Source: Methylomonas subterranea
Lineage (GTDB): Bacteria > Pseudomonadota > Gammaproteobacteria > Methylococcales > Methylomonadaceae
DNA: 64,000 nt
Assembly: GCF_024505185.1 (NCBI RefSeq)
Contig: NZ_JANIBJ010000008.1
Location: forward strand, 59,554 to 123,553
Direction: 5' to 3'
The notes under the pieces are model-generated. The model was not told the DNA's origin, made no database searches, and saw only the letters and a list, made by a program, of their open reading frames with translations. Numbering within the stretch: position 1 is the stretch's first letter; each line of letters starts with the position of its first letter. A program made the position numbers and the translations under genes. Of this stretch, positions 47,701-55,159 are shown one piece after another.

Positions 47701-48623
47701 CGGAACATGCCGCAAAGGCCGGCGACAGTTTCGACAAGCTGGCTAGGGAAGAGCTGAACCACACCGGTTGCATCATCTGGGCCTTCGACGATTTGCCGGA
47801 CACCATGCAGTTTATGCAACAGGGTCAAACTTTTATCGGTTACCCTGCCATCGTCGATGAGGGCGAGACAGTCGGGGTTAAAATTCTGGAAACCCAGCGC
47901 AAGGCAGAATTGGCGCACTTCGATGGCTTGACCAAGCTGTACCGCTTGGTATTGAAAAAGGACGCGCAATATATTGCAAAGAACCACGGTGTGCCGGCGG
48001 CCTTGCAATTGGCGTATAACCAACTCACCAAGCACCCGATATTGCCGGCGCGCGGGGGTGGCGAGTTCATGGACGATCTATTGTTTTTGATATTCAGCGG
48101 TGTGTTTGTCGAGAACGGCGAGATTCGCGGCCGGGACGCCTTCGATGCCCGCTTGGCGGCTAAAAAATCAGCGCTGATTGCCACGGGTAATCTGGTCGGC
48201 AAGCAGATCGGCGAAATCATGGCAGACTATCAGCGCATACGCCAATTGTTGAAGCAGTCGGGCATTGCATCTGCTTTAAGGCAGGATGTGGAAAACCAGC
48301 TGGACTTGCTGATTTACAGCGGCTTTGTTCGCTACACCCCGTTGACGCAGTTGCAGGCCTTGCCTCGATATTTAAAGGCTATAAGTTTCCGGTTGGAAAA
48401 GCAAAAGCCCGATTCGGCCGATGCGCTGGGCTTGCAACGTCTGTGGTGGCGCTATTGGCAACATGTTGAAAAGCAGCTGAAAACCGTCCAACCCATGCCT
48501 GAGCGAGAGTCTTTTCGCTGGGCGCTTGAAGAGTTGCGGGTCTCGGTCTTTGCCCAGCAGCTGAAAACCGCATATCCGGTTTCGGTGCAACGCTTGGAAA
48601 AACAATGGAACGAAATGTTTTGA
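44730..48623 (+). CDS. hrpA: ATP-dependent RNA helicase HrpA
   Basis: A 1297-residue DEAH-box helicase. In E. coli HrpA resolves stalled or collided ribosomes and processes fimbrial mRNA. Walker A GETGSGKT is at 98-105, motif Ia TQPRRIAARTVA, motif II DEAH at 195-198, SATID (motif III), and motif VI QRAGRCGR. HA2, OB-fold and a long DUF3418 C-terminal region (about 750-1290) follow; full length matches the family. Start MSVHPELKRLTQQL; no strong ribosome site. It stands alone. A 671-codon open frame on its antisense strand is a composition artefact. Confidence 0.96.
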   Translation: MSVHPELKRLTQQLNHCLNADRHGLKRQLDRLRSEAGKGKDTTGQLQQLAEKIERSVSRCMQRRASVPVIEYPDLPVSGKKDEIAELIRNNQITIVCGETGSGKTTQLPKICLEIGRGITGMIGHTQPRRIAARTVADRIAEELGQAIGNTVGYKVRFHDQTAPNSLVKLMTDGILLAETQNDRYLNQYDTLIIDEAHERSLNIDFLLGYLRWLLPKRPDLKVVITSATIDPERFAKHFGGAPIVNVSGRTYPVDIRYRPIELIEEDDETSADLQQAILDAVDELYRDLRGDILIFLSGEHEIRETTESLRKSHNNGRYEVLPLYSKLSVAEQERVFKPSGNKPRIVLATNVAETSLTVPGIRCVIDSGHARISRYSARSKIQRLPIERISQASANQRAGRCGRVAEGICIRLYSKEDYLARPEFTDPEILRTNLSSVILQMAALKLGDIEEFPFVEPPDEKMVRDGKTSLFEVDALDKQGQLTETGRQLAKIPTDPKLARMLLAAAQLGSLHEVSIIVSALSIQDPRDKPADKLPQAEAKHAQFKAEDSDFLTLLNLWNAFEEQKKHLTNSKLRKYCQDNFLSYIRMREWHDIHTQIMQVARGDLGLKTAGNPANYEQIHMALLPGLLSNIGFRHEQYEYLGARGLKFFIFPGSGQHKARPKWIMAAEQVETSKVYARTVAKIEPEWIEACAQHLVKRNYYDPHWEKNAGRCGVFERTLLYGLTLTAKRKVPYENVDAKAAREMFIRHALVNQDYHSNAPFFKANEKLLEEVGYIQHKGRRVDLIEDEEWLYQFYDKRLPAEIVSGITLDQWRKKAERDNPKILFLTKEDLTRNDDNQINDWDFPDSKKLGDLSIALHYRFEPGHDEDGVTAIVPVHQLNQIRQTPFDWLVPGMLEEKVVALIKGLPKHLRKHFVPVPNTAKACLEIEPDFKGSLYEWLSNRLRKLTGEAIPLNEWQPDALPEHLKMNFRVVDDAGRAIGYGRNLAKLQAEHAAKAGDSFDKLAREELNHTGCIIWAFDDLPDTMQFMQQGQTFIGYPAIVDEGETVGVKILETQRKAELAHFDGLTKLYRLVLKKDAQYIAKNHGVPAALQLAYNQLTKHPILPARGGGEFMDDLLFLIFSGVFVENGEIRGRDAFDARLAAKKSALIATGNLVGKQIGEIMADYQRIRQLLKQSGIASALRQDVENQLDLLIYSGFVRYTPLTQLQALPRYLKAISFRLEKQKPDSADALGLQRLWWRYWQHVEKQLKTVQPMPERESFRWALEELRVSVFAQQLKTAYPVSVQRLEKQWNEMF

Positions 48624-48664
48624 AAAGGCTCTCAATGATGTTTTAAACCCCGAGGAAGCTCGAA

Positions 48665-49381
48665 ATGATACCAATCAGAGATTCGATACCATGCAACACG
48701 ACTCCGTATGTCAGCTGGGGCATCATGGCGATTTGTATCGGGGTTTATCTTGTGATGTTGCTGATGCCGGACTCCGTGGCGCAGCATTTTCTGTATATGT
48801 ACGGCATGGTGCCTTTTCGGTATAGCAACCCGACCTGGTCGCAACACTTCGGTTTGCCGCCGGATTATTATTTTTCCTTTTTGAGCAGCCTGTTTTTGCA
48901 TGGCGGCTGGGCGCATTTGCTGGTCAACATGATGTTCATGTGGATTTTCGCCGATAACATCGAAGACTTGATGGGGCACAGGCGTTTTGCGGTTTTTTAC
49001 CTGATATGCGGCTTGTCGGCGACTTATATTCAATGGTACTTCTCGCAGAATCTGGTGGTGCCTGTGGTGGGAGCGTCCGGGGCGATAGCAGGGGTATTGG
49101 GAGCTTATTTTTTTCGCTTTCCCTACGCCCGCGTGGTCATCATGGTGCCGATTCTGTTCTTTCCCTTGTTTTTCGAAATCCCCGCCATTGCCTTTTTGGG
49201 GGTCTGGGTCATCCTGCAGTTGCAGGAGCTCAGCACCGCCGCCTTGTTTCCCGGCATGGGCGGTAATTCCGCCTGGTGGGCGCATTTGGGCGGTTTCGTG
49301 GTGGGCGCCTTGATTCACCCGTGGTTCATTGATAAGCCGGTGGGCTATCGCATCGATGTCGAACCCAGGGAAGAAGCCTGA
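48665..49381 (+). CDS. Rhomboid-family intramembrane serine protease
   Basis: A 238-residue integral membrane protease. The catalytic dyad is visible: Ser138 in VGASGAIAG and His207 in WWAHLGGFVVG. The oxyanion/structural motif HGGWAHLLVNM on helix 2 and the L1 loop with WSQHFG are in the right order. Six or seven membrane segments fit. It starts 41 bases after hrpA with CGAGGAAG ahead of the ATG, so it could be expressed with it. Substrates are unknown. Confidence 0.92.
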   Translation: MIPIRDSIPCNTTPYVSWGIMAICIGVYLVMLLMPDSVAQHFLYMYGMVPFRYSNPTWSQHFGLPPDYYFSFLSSLFLHGGWAHLLVNMMFMWIFADNIEDLMGHRRFAVFYLICGLSATYIQWYFSQNLVVPVVGASGAIAGVLGAYFFRFPYARVVIMVPILFFPLFFEIPAIAFLGVWVILQLQELSTAALFPGMGGNSAWWAHLGGFVVGALIHPWFIDKPVGYRIDVEPREEA

Positions 49382-49408
49382 TGCACGCGCCATTTGAACG
49401 ACAAAAAG

Positions 49409-49439
49409 TTGAGTAAGCGTAGGGGTTTTATTTTATAAT
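49409..49439 (+). promoter_or_regulatory. Candidate promoter of the 107-residue membrane protein gene
   Basis: TTGAGT (49409-49414) and TATAAT (49434-49439) with 19-base spacing. A transcript would have a leader of about 80 bases. The spacing is longer than the usual 17. Confidence 0.4.
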
Positions 49440-49526
49440 GCCGGCCAGTTTGCGACTGAAATCGTTTGCCCGCCAAACCCGCCACCGCGCTAAGATTCAT
49501 CAATTGACTCTCGAGATAAATAAACC

Positions 49527-49850
49527 ATGAAAAACCTAAATATTGCTTTGGTAAGGTTCCTGCAGTTTGTAGTTTTCGTTCTGTTTACTTTCATCGTGCT
49601 GGTATATTTCGGTACCATGATTTTGCTGCCGCTGGATATGGTCGTGCTGATGGCCAAATTCCTGAACGTATTCGGCATCGGTACCTTGTTTGGCGCCATC
49701 GTCGCCGTGCCAGTGGTGGCCTATCTGGGTAAAATCGTTTACAGCACCCCAGGCTTGGTTCAAATGCTGATCGACAACGGTATCGATTTGGTCAACCTCG
49801 GCAAACAACGGGTGGAAGCTTTCAACAAATTCGCTGAAGCGGTTAAATAA
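49527..49850 (+). CDS. Small two-TM membrane protein, unknown
   Basis: A 107-residue protein starting MKNLNIALVRFLQFVVFV. Two or three hydrophobic segments (about 10-36 and 46-70) are followed by an amphipathic, soluble C-terminus (VQMLIDNGIDLVNLGKQRVEA). I recognise no family. It has its own likely promoter upstream and a strong terminator downstream, so it is a single-gene unit, which supports a real and well-expressed protein. Confidence 0.7.
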   Translation: MKNLNIALVRFLQFVVFVLFTFIVLVYFGTMILLPLDMVVLMAKFLNVFGIGTLFGAIVAVPVVAYLGKIVYSTPGLVQMLIDNGIDLVNLGKQRVEAFNKFAEAVK

Positions 49851-49871
49851 GCGTTTTCGGTCAGCGAAACT

Positions 49872-49899
49872 AAAGGGGCTTGCGAAGCCCCTTTTTTTT
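49872..49899 (+). terminator. Intrinsic terminator
   Basis: AAAGGGGCTT (49872-49881) pairs with AAGCCCCTTT (49885-49894) around GCG, followed by a run of Ts to 49899. It follows the membrane protein stop by 21 bases. Confidence 0.93.
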
Positions 49900-49959
49900 G
49901 TCCGTGATTTTCCCGGCCTGGGAAGATAAGCTCGCGGCATCCGAACTGGTCGCCTCGGA

Positions 49960-51585
49960 TCAATGAATCAAGCCCCGATTTTTCAGTGCGGCATAGATTT
50001 CGTCGACCGTATATTCGTCGCAATTGAACGATACATCGGCTTGGGCGGGATTGCCGTCCAGGCAGAGACACAACAAACCGGCTTGCTTGATGGCGTTTAC
50101 TAATTCCTCTCCGCCGGTTTCCAAAATGGTTGCCGCGTGGCCGGTGTCGAATAATTTACGTTCCAGATGGTAGGCCGCTTGTTGGGCCGCGGTCCCGCTC
50201 AAGCTTATCGCCGAGGCAATCTGGCCGAAACGGGTTGCGCGTTCTTCGGCGGAAACCGGCGACCACTCTTCTTCGCTGGCGTCGCCGGTAATCATGCCGG
50301 CGCCCACCGTGATGTTGGTCAGCCGGTCGATGACGATGAAGGAGCCGGTAGACTTGTTGCGTTTGTAAGGGTCGAATACCACCGGCGCGTTGACGGCAAT
50401 GGTGCAATGGCCGATTTCGTTCAGTTTCAGTTCGTTGGCATCGTGATGTTCCAGGGTGTTGACGTCGATGCGGTGATGAATCAGCGATACCGAGCCGGAC
50501 ACGCTACGGGTGGCCAGTTTGATCAGGTATTGGCGGCCCGGCGTCATGGCCTTTTCCGCCATCCAGACGATGGTGGCTTTGAATTTGTCGGCGATGGTCG
50601 GCGCGTTTCGATGTTGGCCGACGATGATGTCTCCGCGGCTGACGTCGATCTCGTCGCTCAAAGTCAAGGTCACCGCCATTGAGGCAAAGGCTTCTTCCAA
50701 TTCGCCGTCGAAGGTGACGATGGATTTGATATGGCTGGTTTTGCCGGACGGCAACGCGATGATTGCATCGCCCTTATGGAATACGCCGGATGCCACCGTA
50801 CCGCAGAAACCGCGAAAATCCAGGTTCGGCCGGTTGACGTATTGCACCGGAAAGCGGGCGTCTTCGAAGTTGTGGTCGCTGGCGATTTCGATACTGTTCA
50901 ACAATTCCATCATCGGCGGGCCGCTAAACCACGGCATGTTTTGGCTGGGGTTGACCACGTTGTCGCCGTCCAGTGCCGACATCGGGATGAAATGCACGTC
51001 GGGCAAGTCCAGATTTTGGATAAAGGCCAAATAGTCGGCCTTGATTTTATCGAAGGCGTCTTCGCTGTAGCCGACCAAATCCATTTTGTTGATGGCGACG
51101 ATGATATGTTTGATGCCCAGCAAGGAGGCAATGAAACTGTGGCGCTTGGTTTGGGTTTGCACGCCGTAACGGGCATCGATCAATATCACCGCCAAGTCGC
51201 AGGTCGAAGCCCCGGTGGCCATGTTGCGGGTGTATTGCTCGTGGCCCGGCGTGTCGGCGATGATGAATTTGCGGGTCGAGGTTGAGAAATAGCGGTAAGC
51301 CACGTCGATGGTGATGCCTTGCTCGCGTTCGGCTTGCAAGCCGTCGACCAACAGGGCCAAATCGATCTTGCCGGCGCCGGTGGTGCCGGATTTGACGCTG
51401 TCGGCCTGTACTGCGGCCAACTGGTCTTCGTAAATCATTTTCGAGTCGTGCAGCAGGCGGCCGATCAAGGTGCTCTTGCCGTCGTCGACGTTGCCGCAGG
51501 TTAAAAAGCGCAGCAGTTCCTTGCGTTCGTGTTGCGCCAGATAGGCGTTGATATCGGTAGCTATGAGGTCGGATTGGTGGGACAT
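49960..51585 (-). CDS. cysN: Sulfate adenylyltransferase subunit 1 with vestigial APS-kinase-like tail
   Basis: GTPase subunit that drives ATP sulfurylase (CysD) in sulfate assimilation. The 541-residue protein has EF-Tu-like motifs: GNVDDGKS (31-38), [17 protein letters not shown] and NKMDL. The CysN body ends near residue 455. The last 86 residues resemble a CysC APS kinase domain in outline (LSG...[15 protein letters not shown], later [16 protein letters not shown]). But the P-loop GxSGxGKST is replaced by SLSGTAAQQ (461-469) and the middle is missing, so it cannot bind ATP normally. It is separated from its partner cysD (54993) by accessory genes. Confidence 0.93.
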   Translation of the reverse strand: MSHQSDLIATDINAYLAQHERKELLRFLTCGNVDDGKSTLIGRLLHDSKMIYEDQLAAVQADSVKSGTTGAGKIDLALLVDGLQAEREQGITIDVAYRYFSTSTRKFIIADTPGHEQYTRNMATGASTCDLAVILIDARYGVQTQTKRHSFIASLLGIKHIIVAINKMDLVGYSEDAFDKIKADYLAFIQNLDLPDVHFIPMSALDGDNVVNPSQNMPWFSGPPMMELLNSIEIASDHNFEDARFPVQYVNRPNLDFRGFCGTVASGVFHKGDAIIALPSGKTSHIKSIVTFDGELEEAFASMAVTLTLSDEIDVSRGDIIVGQHRNAPTIADKFKATIVWMAEKAMTPGRQYLIKLATRSVSGSVSLIHHRIDVNTLEHHDANELKLNEIGHCTIAVNAPVVFDPYKRNKSTGSFIVIDRLTNITVGAGMITGDASEEEWSPVSAEERATRFGQIASAISLSGTAAQQAAYHLERKLFDTGHAATILETGGEELVNAIKQAGLLCLCLDGNPAQADVSFNCDEYTVDEIYAALKNRGLIH

Positions 51586-51640
51586 GGGATTCCTAAATGC
51601 CTGATTTGTAATAAAGGGTACCGCGTTTTTTATGAAGCGC

Positions 51641-52017
51641 TTACTTGCAATACTGTTTCAATAAGTCGGCTAGTTCATCACGACTCAACTGCCTGGTAAC
51701 TAAATTGATCATCCAGTCGTAAAGCTGGGTATTGTCCATTGCCGGCTGTTTATGATTGGCGGCCAAAAATACCAGCATACAGGCTGCGGCGGCTCGCGTG
51801 TTGCCATCCAGAAAGGGTGGTTATTGGCCAGAGAATGACAATATTGAGCGGCGGTTTGAAAAATGTCGCCGCTGTAATGCCAAATTTGTTGGGCCGCGCC
51901 GAGCTCCGATTCCAGCAATGCTTCATCTCTAATGCCTTGCGTGCCTCCGAAGCGTTCAATTTGTTGCCTATGTATCGTCAATGCCAGTATTTTAGAGATA
52001 AAAAACAATTGCGCCAT
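51641..52017 (-). pseudogene. Doc/Fic-type toxin gene, frameshifted in the Fic motif
   Basis: The first part reads LALTIHRQQIERFGGTQGIR, ...ALLESELGAAQQIWHYSGD and HSLANNHPF, a Doc (death-on-curing) toxin. At HPF the frame breaks. One base added near 51811-51816 restores LDGNTRAAAACMLVFLAANH, the rest of the Fic motif HPFxDGNxR, and continues to LLKQYCK and a stop at 51641. The unshifted frame gives WMATREPPQPV and a 102-residue product. Doc AMPylates or phosphorylates EF-Tu via this motif, so the allele should be inactive. It starts 4 bases after the antitoxin stop. A sequencing error at this site is the main alternative. Confidence 0.8.
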
Positions 52018-52021
52018 GCTG

Positions 52022-52225
52022 TTATTGCGCTAATTTGGTAAAGGCGTCGGCATATTGATTCATCAATTGTTGATGAATCTTTAAGGCCTCTTCATCGTCA
52101 ATTGCCGTACCGGGTAACGCTTGCTGCTGTTTTTGTTCCAAAAACAATACGAAATCCAATACCTCGGCTTGCAGATTGGGCTCCAGCCTCACAAGGTGTT
52201 GTTGTATTTCTTCATGTAATTGCAT
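52022..52225 (-). CDS. Antitoxin-like protein (DUF2281 type)
   Basis: A 67-residue, acidic, helical protein starting MQLHEEIQQHLVRLEPNLQA. The core EVLDFVLFLEQKQQ is the signature of DUF2281-type proteins found as antitoxins beside toxin genes. It is followed at 4 bases by the Doc-like gene, and the pair has the antitoxin-first order of type II systems. A GGATC tract precedes the ATG. If the toxin is inactive, this antitoxin may be a leftover or may neutralise toxins encoded elsewhere. Confidence 0.7.
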   Translation of the reverse strand: MQLHEEIQQHLVRLEPNLQAEVLDFVLFLEQKQQQALPGTAIDDEEALKIHQQLMNQYADAFTKLAQ

Positions 52226-52301
52226 GGTTAGATCCTGCCAAAATTTTGCCTGAAGGTATCAGTCGGCGAACCGGTACTTTTGCCCATTCATCATGAGAAT
52301 G

Positions 52302-52404
52302 TGTTTTTGCCGCCGTCGATGCTGCCGCAGGTTAAAAACCATAATAATTCGCTGCGTTCGTGTTACGCCAGATAAGCGTTAATTAGGCCGGATTGGTGAG
52401 GCAT
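52302..52404 (-). pseudogene. Decayed duplicate of the cysN 5' end
   Basis: This stretch matches the first 35-40 codons of cysN (51475-51597), including bases upstream of the ATG, with about 80% identity. Conceptual translation gives MPHQSGLINAYLA, then a stop, then HERSELLWFLTCGSIDGGKN. Real cysN reads [38 protein letters not shown]. It lacks four codons in frame and has an internal TAA. It lies between the antitoxin and the nuclease-like gene, and marks the original or duplicated cysN junction next to cysD. Confidence 0.85.
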
Positions 52405-52460
52405 GGGATTTCTAAATAAAAATCAAATCTGGTATTTTGGAAGGCAAAATTAGACGCGGC

Positions 52461-52985
52461 TCAGCTGTTCATTAGTCCATGTTTTCTTGCACTTTTTTCA
52501 TTAATAACAATGACAGAGTCAAAGCCTATATTCCAAATACAGGTCGTTTTTATCAAAGCCTTTCTAAGCTTATCTTGTAAATCAGAGAGTAAATCGTCTG
52601 GATACTTTTCGATCGCCAGAACCATTTTGAAATCAAGGCTGGCAATATTGGCTTGTATAATAATTTCTGGAAGTTCTGCTTGACTTTGCCTATTTAAATG
52701 CATGGCTATAAACAAAGATAAGCTGTCGACAAACTTTTCTTGTATTTCAGAAATATAACTATCTAGTTGTTTTGGCGCATTTGTTCTGGCTTCAACAATA
52801 TAAATAATCTGCTTATTACTTTTAGCTTTATACAGCAAGAATTCAGCTGATTTTAAACCTGCTCCATGCTTGCTCACTCTATTGTTTAGTGCCCTACGTA
52901 TTTGGCAGTTCTCAATTTCAAAACAATACCCATCTTGGTATGGACCAAATAGACGTTCAAAATCATTTTTTGGATTGCTGATCAT
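52461..52985 (-). CDS. Nuclease-like partner of AAA ATPase, putative defence module
   Basis: A 174-residue protein of no family I can name with certainty. It has a pattern that suggests a restriction-nuclease-like core: Glu48 in LKSAEFLLYK, then the strand IIYIVEARTNAP with Glu65-x-Arg67 where a PD-(D/E)xK enzyme would have ExK. Helical regions (SYISEIQEKFVDSLSLFIAMH and LSDLQDKLRKALIKT) follow. Its ATG overlaps the ATPase stop as ATGA, so the two are coupled. Codon use and base composition are clearly more AT-rich than the flanking cys genes, which suggests transfer. Function is inferred only. Confidence 0.6.
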   Translation of the reverse strand: MISNPKNDFERLFGPYQDGYCFEIENCQIRRALNNRVSKHGAGLKSAEFLLYKAKSNKQIIYIVEARTNAPKQLDSYISEIQEKFVDSLSLFIAMHLNRQSQAELPEIIIQANIASLDFKMVLAIEKYPDDLLSDLQDKLRKALIKTTCIWNIGFDSVIVINEKSARKHGLMNS

Positions 52986-54064
52986 TGGAAGGCCAAATCC
53001 ACTTCTTCTTCGTAAAGACGAATCGACTCGTTAATAATTGGGTTATCCGGCATATCATGCAACAAATCCGTTTGCACCCAATCATCGCCTTCTTTGGACA
53101 GCACCGGAATGGAAAGCTGCTGTTGCCGGGCAATTAAGGATAGTTTTTTGACTACAGCATAAGAATGGCTGGCTAGGAAAAACTGGATGCCATGTTTGGC
53201 GAGAATGGCAATAATATCCAGAAATGTTGAGATAGCTTCTGGGTGCAGAGTGGATTCGGGCTCGTCGATAAATATTATGGATTTTTCGTTTAAATAACCA
53301 TTCCTCAATAATCTATCAAAAACGGCAATTTTCCTTATTCCTTCCGCCGTTGCTCCCATGGCATATCGTTCCTTTTTGTCGAACTCCTCTTGCTCAAAAT
53401 ACCAGCGATTTGTTGTTTCATCATAATTTATCTTTCCACCAATCAGACCTTTTAAGCTGGATGTCGCCTTTTGAAAGTCCCATGAGCCACACCCACTTTT
53501 TGGCGCGTCCTCTTTTGTCCATATTTCGCGAACAGCGGCATCCATGAAATCTTTTTCCGGTGAAATTTGCAGCGCTCGGGCCAAATCCAAATAAGTGTCG
53601 TCAAATCCAAGCACCTGATCTTGTTGTCTGGATTTTAAAATAACATGATAGAAAGACAGAATTTCTTTCGACGGCAGAAAAATTGAATTGTCTTTCCGCG
53701 GAGGGACATCGTTCACCCAACTATCAATAGCATTTCGAAAAGGCTTGGTTAATTGATAACTAAATTTATGGCCATCGAGAGTTAAACCAAATGACAAATT
53801 GGTGGATCCAGTCCTTGATATTAGGTTGCCAACTCCTTCTGCTTGAAATGTCCAGAAAAGCTTATTTAATAAAATATGATCCGGTCTATCCGGATTATCC
53901 CCGCGTTTATAATCTTCCAATGTTCGCACAGCGCTATAAATCGCCTTCAACAAAAACGACTTCCCGCAGCCGTTATTGCCGATTACCAAATTGATCGGGC
54001 CTAAGTTTTGCCAATCAAGCTCGGTGAGTGGGCCGAAGTTTTTTAGCTGGACGCTGTTAATCAT
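52982..54064 (-). CDS. AAA/ABC-type ATPase (OLD-like), putative defence module
   Basis: A 360-residue ATPase of the AAA_15/AAA_21 kind. The start MINSVQLKNFGPLTELDWQN is typical. Walker A GNNGCGKS is at 29-36, Walker B is SIIFIDEPESTLHPEA, and the switch His is in FFLASHSYAV. There is no Toprim domain, so it is not a full OLD nuclease; the nuclease-like activity could come from the coupled downstream gene. An in-frame start 60 codons upstream runs inside cysD and was rejected. It begins 20 bases after the cysD stop and shares its transcript. Composition is AT-rich relative to cysD and cysN. Defence or toxin-like function is a guess from architecture. Confidence 0.8.
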   Translation of the reverse strand: MINSVQLKNFGPLTELDWQNLGPINLVIGNNGCGKSFLLKAIYSAVRTLEDYKRGDNPDRPDHILLNKLFWTFQAEGVGNLISRTGSTNLSFGLTLDGHKFSYQLTKPFRNAIDSWVNDVPPRKDNSIFLPSKEILSFYHVILKSRQQDQVLGFDDTYLDLARALQISPEKDFMDAAVREIWTKEDAPKSGCGSWDFQKATSSLKGLIGGKINYDETTNRWYFEQEEFDKKERYAMGATAEGIRKIAVFDRLLRNGYLNEKSIIFIDEPESTLHPEAISTFLDIIAILAKHGIQFFLASHSYAVVKKLSLIARQQQLSIPVLSKEGDDWVQTDLLHDMPDNPIINESIRLYEEEVDLAFQ

Positions 54065-54084
54065 CTGCGACTTCGATAGTAACT

Positions 54085-54993
54085 TTAAAAATAACCCTCT
54101 CGTTTTTTCTGCTCCATAGAGCCCGCTTGGTCGTGGTCGATCAAGCGGCCCTGGCGTTCGGAGGTGGTGGTCAGCAGCATTTCCTGAATGATTTCCGGTA
54201 GCGTGGTGGCGGTGGATTCGACCGCGCCGGTCAATGGGTAGCAACCCAAGGTGCGGAAACGCACCATTTTCATTTCGACTTTATCGTTCGGCCCAATCGG
54301 CATGCGGTCGTCGTCGACCATGATCAGCATGCCGTCTTTTTCTACCACCGGACGTTCCTTGGCAAAGTACAAGGGCACGATGGGGATGTTTTCCAGGTGG
54401 ATGTATTGCCAAATGTCCAGCTCGGTCCAGTTGGACAGTGGGAATACCCGGATGCTTTCGCCTTTTTCGACCTTGCCGTTATAGATGTTCCACAATTCCG
54501 GACGCTGGTTTTTCGGGTCCCAGCGGTGGTTTTTGTCGCGGAAGGAGTACACCCGTTCCTTGGCGCGGGATTTTTCCTCGTCGCGGCGGGCGCCGCCGAA
54601 GGCTGCATCGAACTGGTGTTTGTTCAGGGCCTGTTTCAAGGCGTCGGTTTTCATCACGTCGGTGTGTTTCTTGCTGCCGTGCGTGAAGGGGCCTATGCCT
54701 TGTTCGACGCCATCCTGATTGATATGCACCATCAAGTCCAGGCCCAGATCTTTAGCCATGCGATTGCGAAATTCGATCATTTCCTTGAATTTCCAGGTGG
54801 TGTCGACGTGCAATAATGGAAACGGCGGCTTGCCGGGATAAAAGGCCTTCATGGTCAAGTGCAGCATGACCGCCGAGTCTTTGCCTATGGAATACAACAT
54901 GACCGGTTTATCGAATTCCGCCGCTACTTCGCGGATGATATGAATGCTTTCAGCTTCTAGCTGTTTCAGGTGAGTCAGTTTGTAATCGGTCAT
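54085..54993 (-). CDS. cysD: Sulfate adenylyltransferase subunit 2
   Basis: Catalytic subunit of ATP sulfurylase, making adenosine-5'-phosphosulfate from ATP and sulfate with CysN. The 302-residue protein starts [20 protein letters not shown] and has the PP-loop [50 protein letters not shown] and a C-terminal [20 protein letters not shown], all as in E. coli. The ATG at 54993 has CGGGA seven bases upstream; one two codons before is possible. Its usual neighbour cysN is about 2.5 kb downstream, past inserted genes. Confidence 0.96.
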   Translation of the reverse strand: MTDYKLTHLKQLEAESIHIIREVAAEFDKPVMLYSIGKDSAVMLHLTMKAFYPGKPPFPLLHVDTTWKFKEMIEFRNRMAKDLGLDLMVHINQDGVEQGIGPFTHGSKKHTDVMKTDALKQALNKHQFDAAFGGARRDEEKSRAKERVYSFRDKNHRWDPKNQRPELWNIYNGKVEKGESIRVFPLSNWTELDIWQYIHLENIPIVPLYFAKERPVVEKDGMLIMVDDDRMPIGPNDKVEMKMVRFRTLGCYPLTGAVESTATTLPEIIQEMLLTTTSERQGRLIDHDQAGSMEQKKREGYF

Positions 54994-55106
54994 GAACATT
55001 CCCGGGCGCCGGGCCCTACTATGGGTAAAGGGTTTGAGCCGGCTATTTTAAGGGCAAAGCGGGTGGGGATGCTATCGGCAAGGCAGAAAAACTTGCCCGG
55101 CATCGG

Positions 55107-55140
55107 ACACCCCGCCGCGCGGATGCGGAGGGCGGGGTGT
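55107..55140. terminator. Hairpin between SulP copy 2 and cysD
   Basis: ACACCCCGCC (55107-55116) pairs perfectly with GGCGGGGTGT (55131-55140), followed on the plus strand by TTTTTA. It lies 20 bases past the end of the leftward SulP gene. In the direction of that gene there is no T run, so efficiency is uncertain. Confidence 0.6.
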
Positions 55141-55159
55141 TTTTAGGGCGGTGGTATTG

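Noticed and set aside
46020..48035. 671-codon open frame antisense to hrpA
   Set aside because: Long because of GC-rich codon bias in hrpA. It shows no recognisable domain, and the sense strand has a full set of helicase motifs.
52982..54244. Longer ATPase start at 54244
   Set aside because: The additional 60 residues lie inside the cysD coding region in another phase and look like shadow sequence; the ATG at 54064 gives a normal N-terminus.
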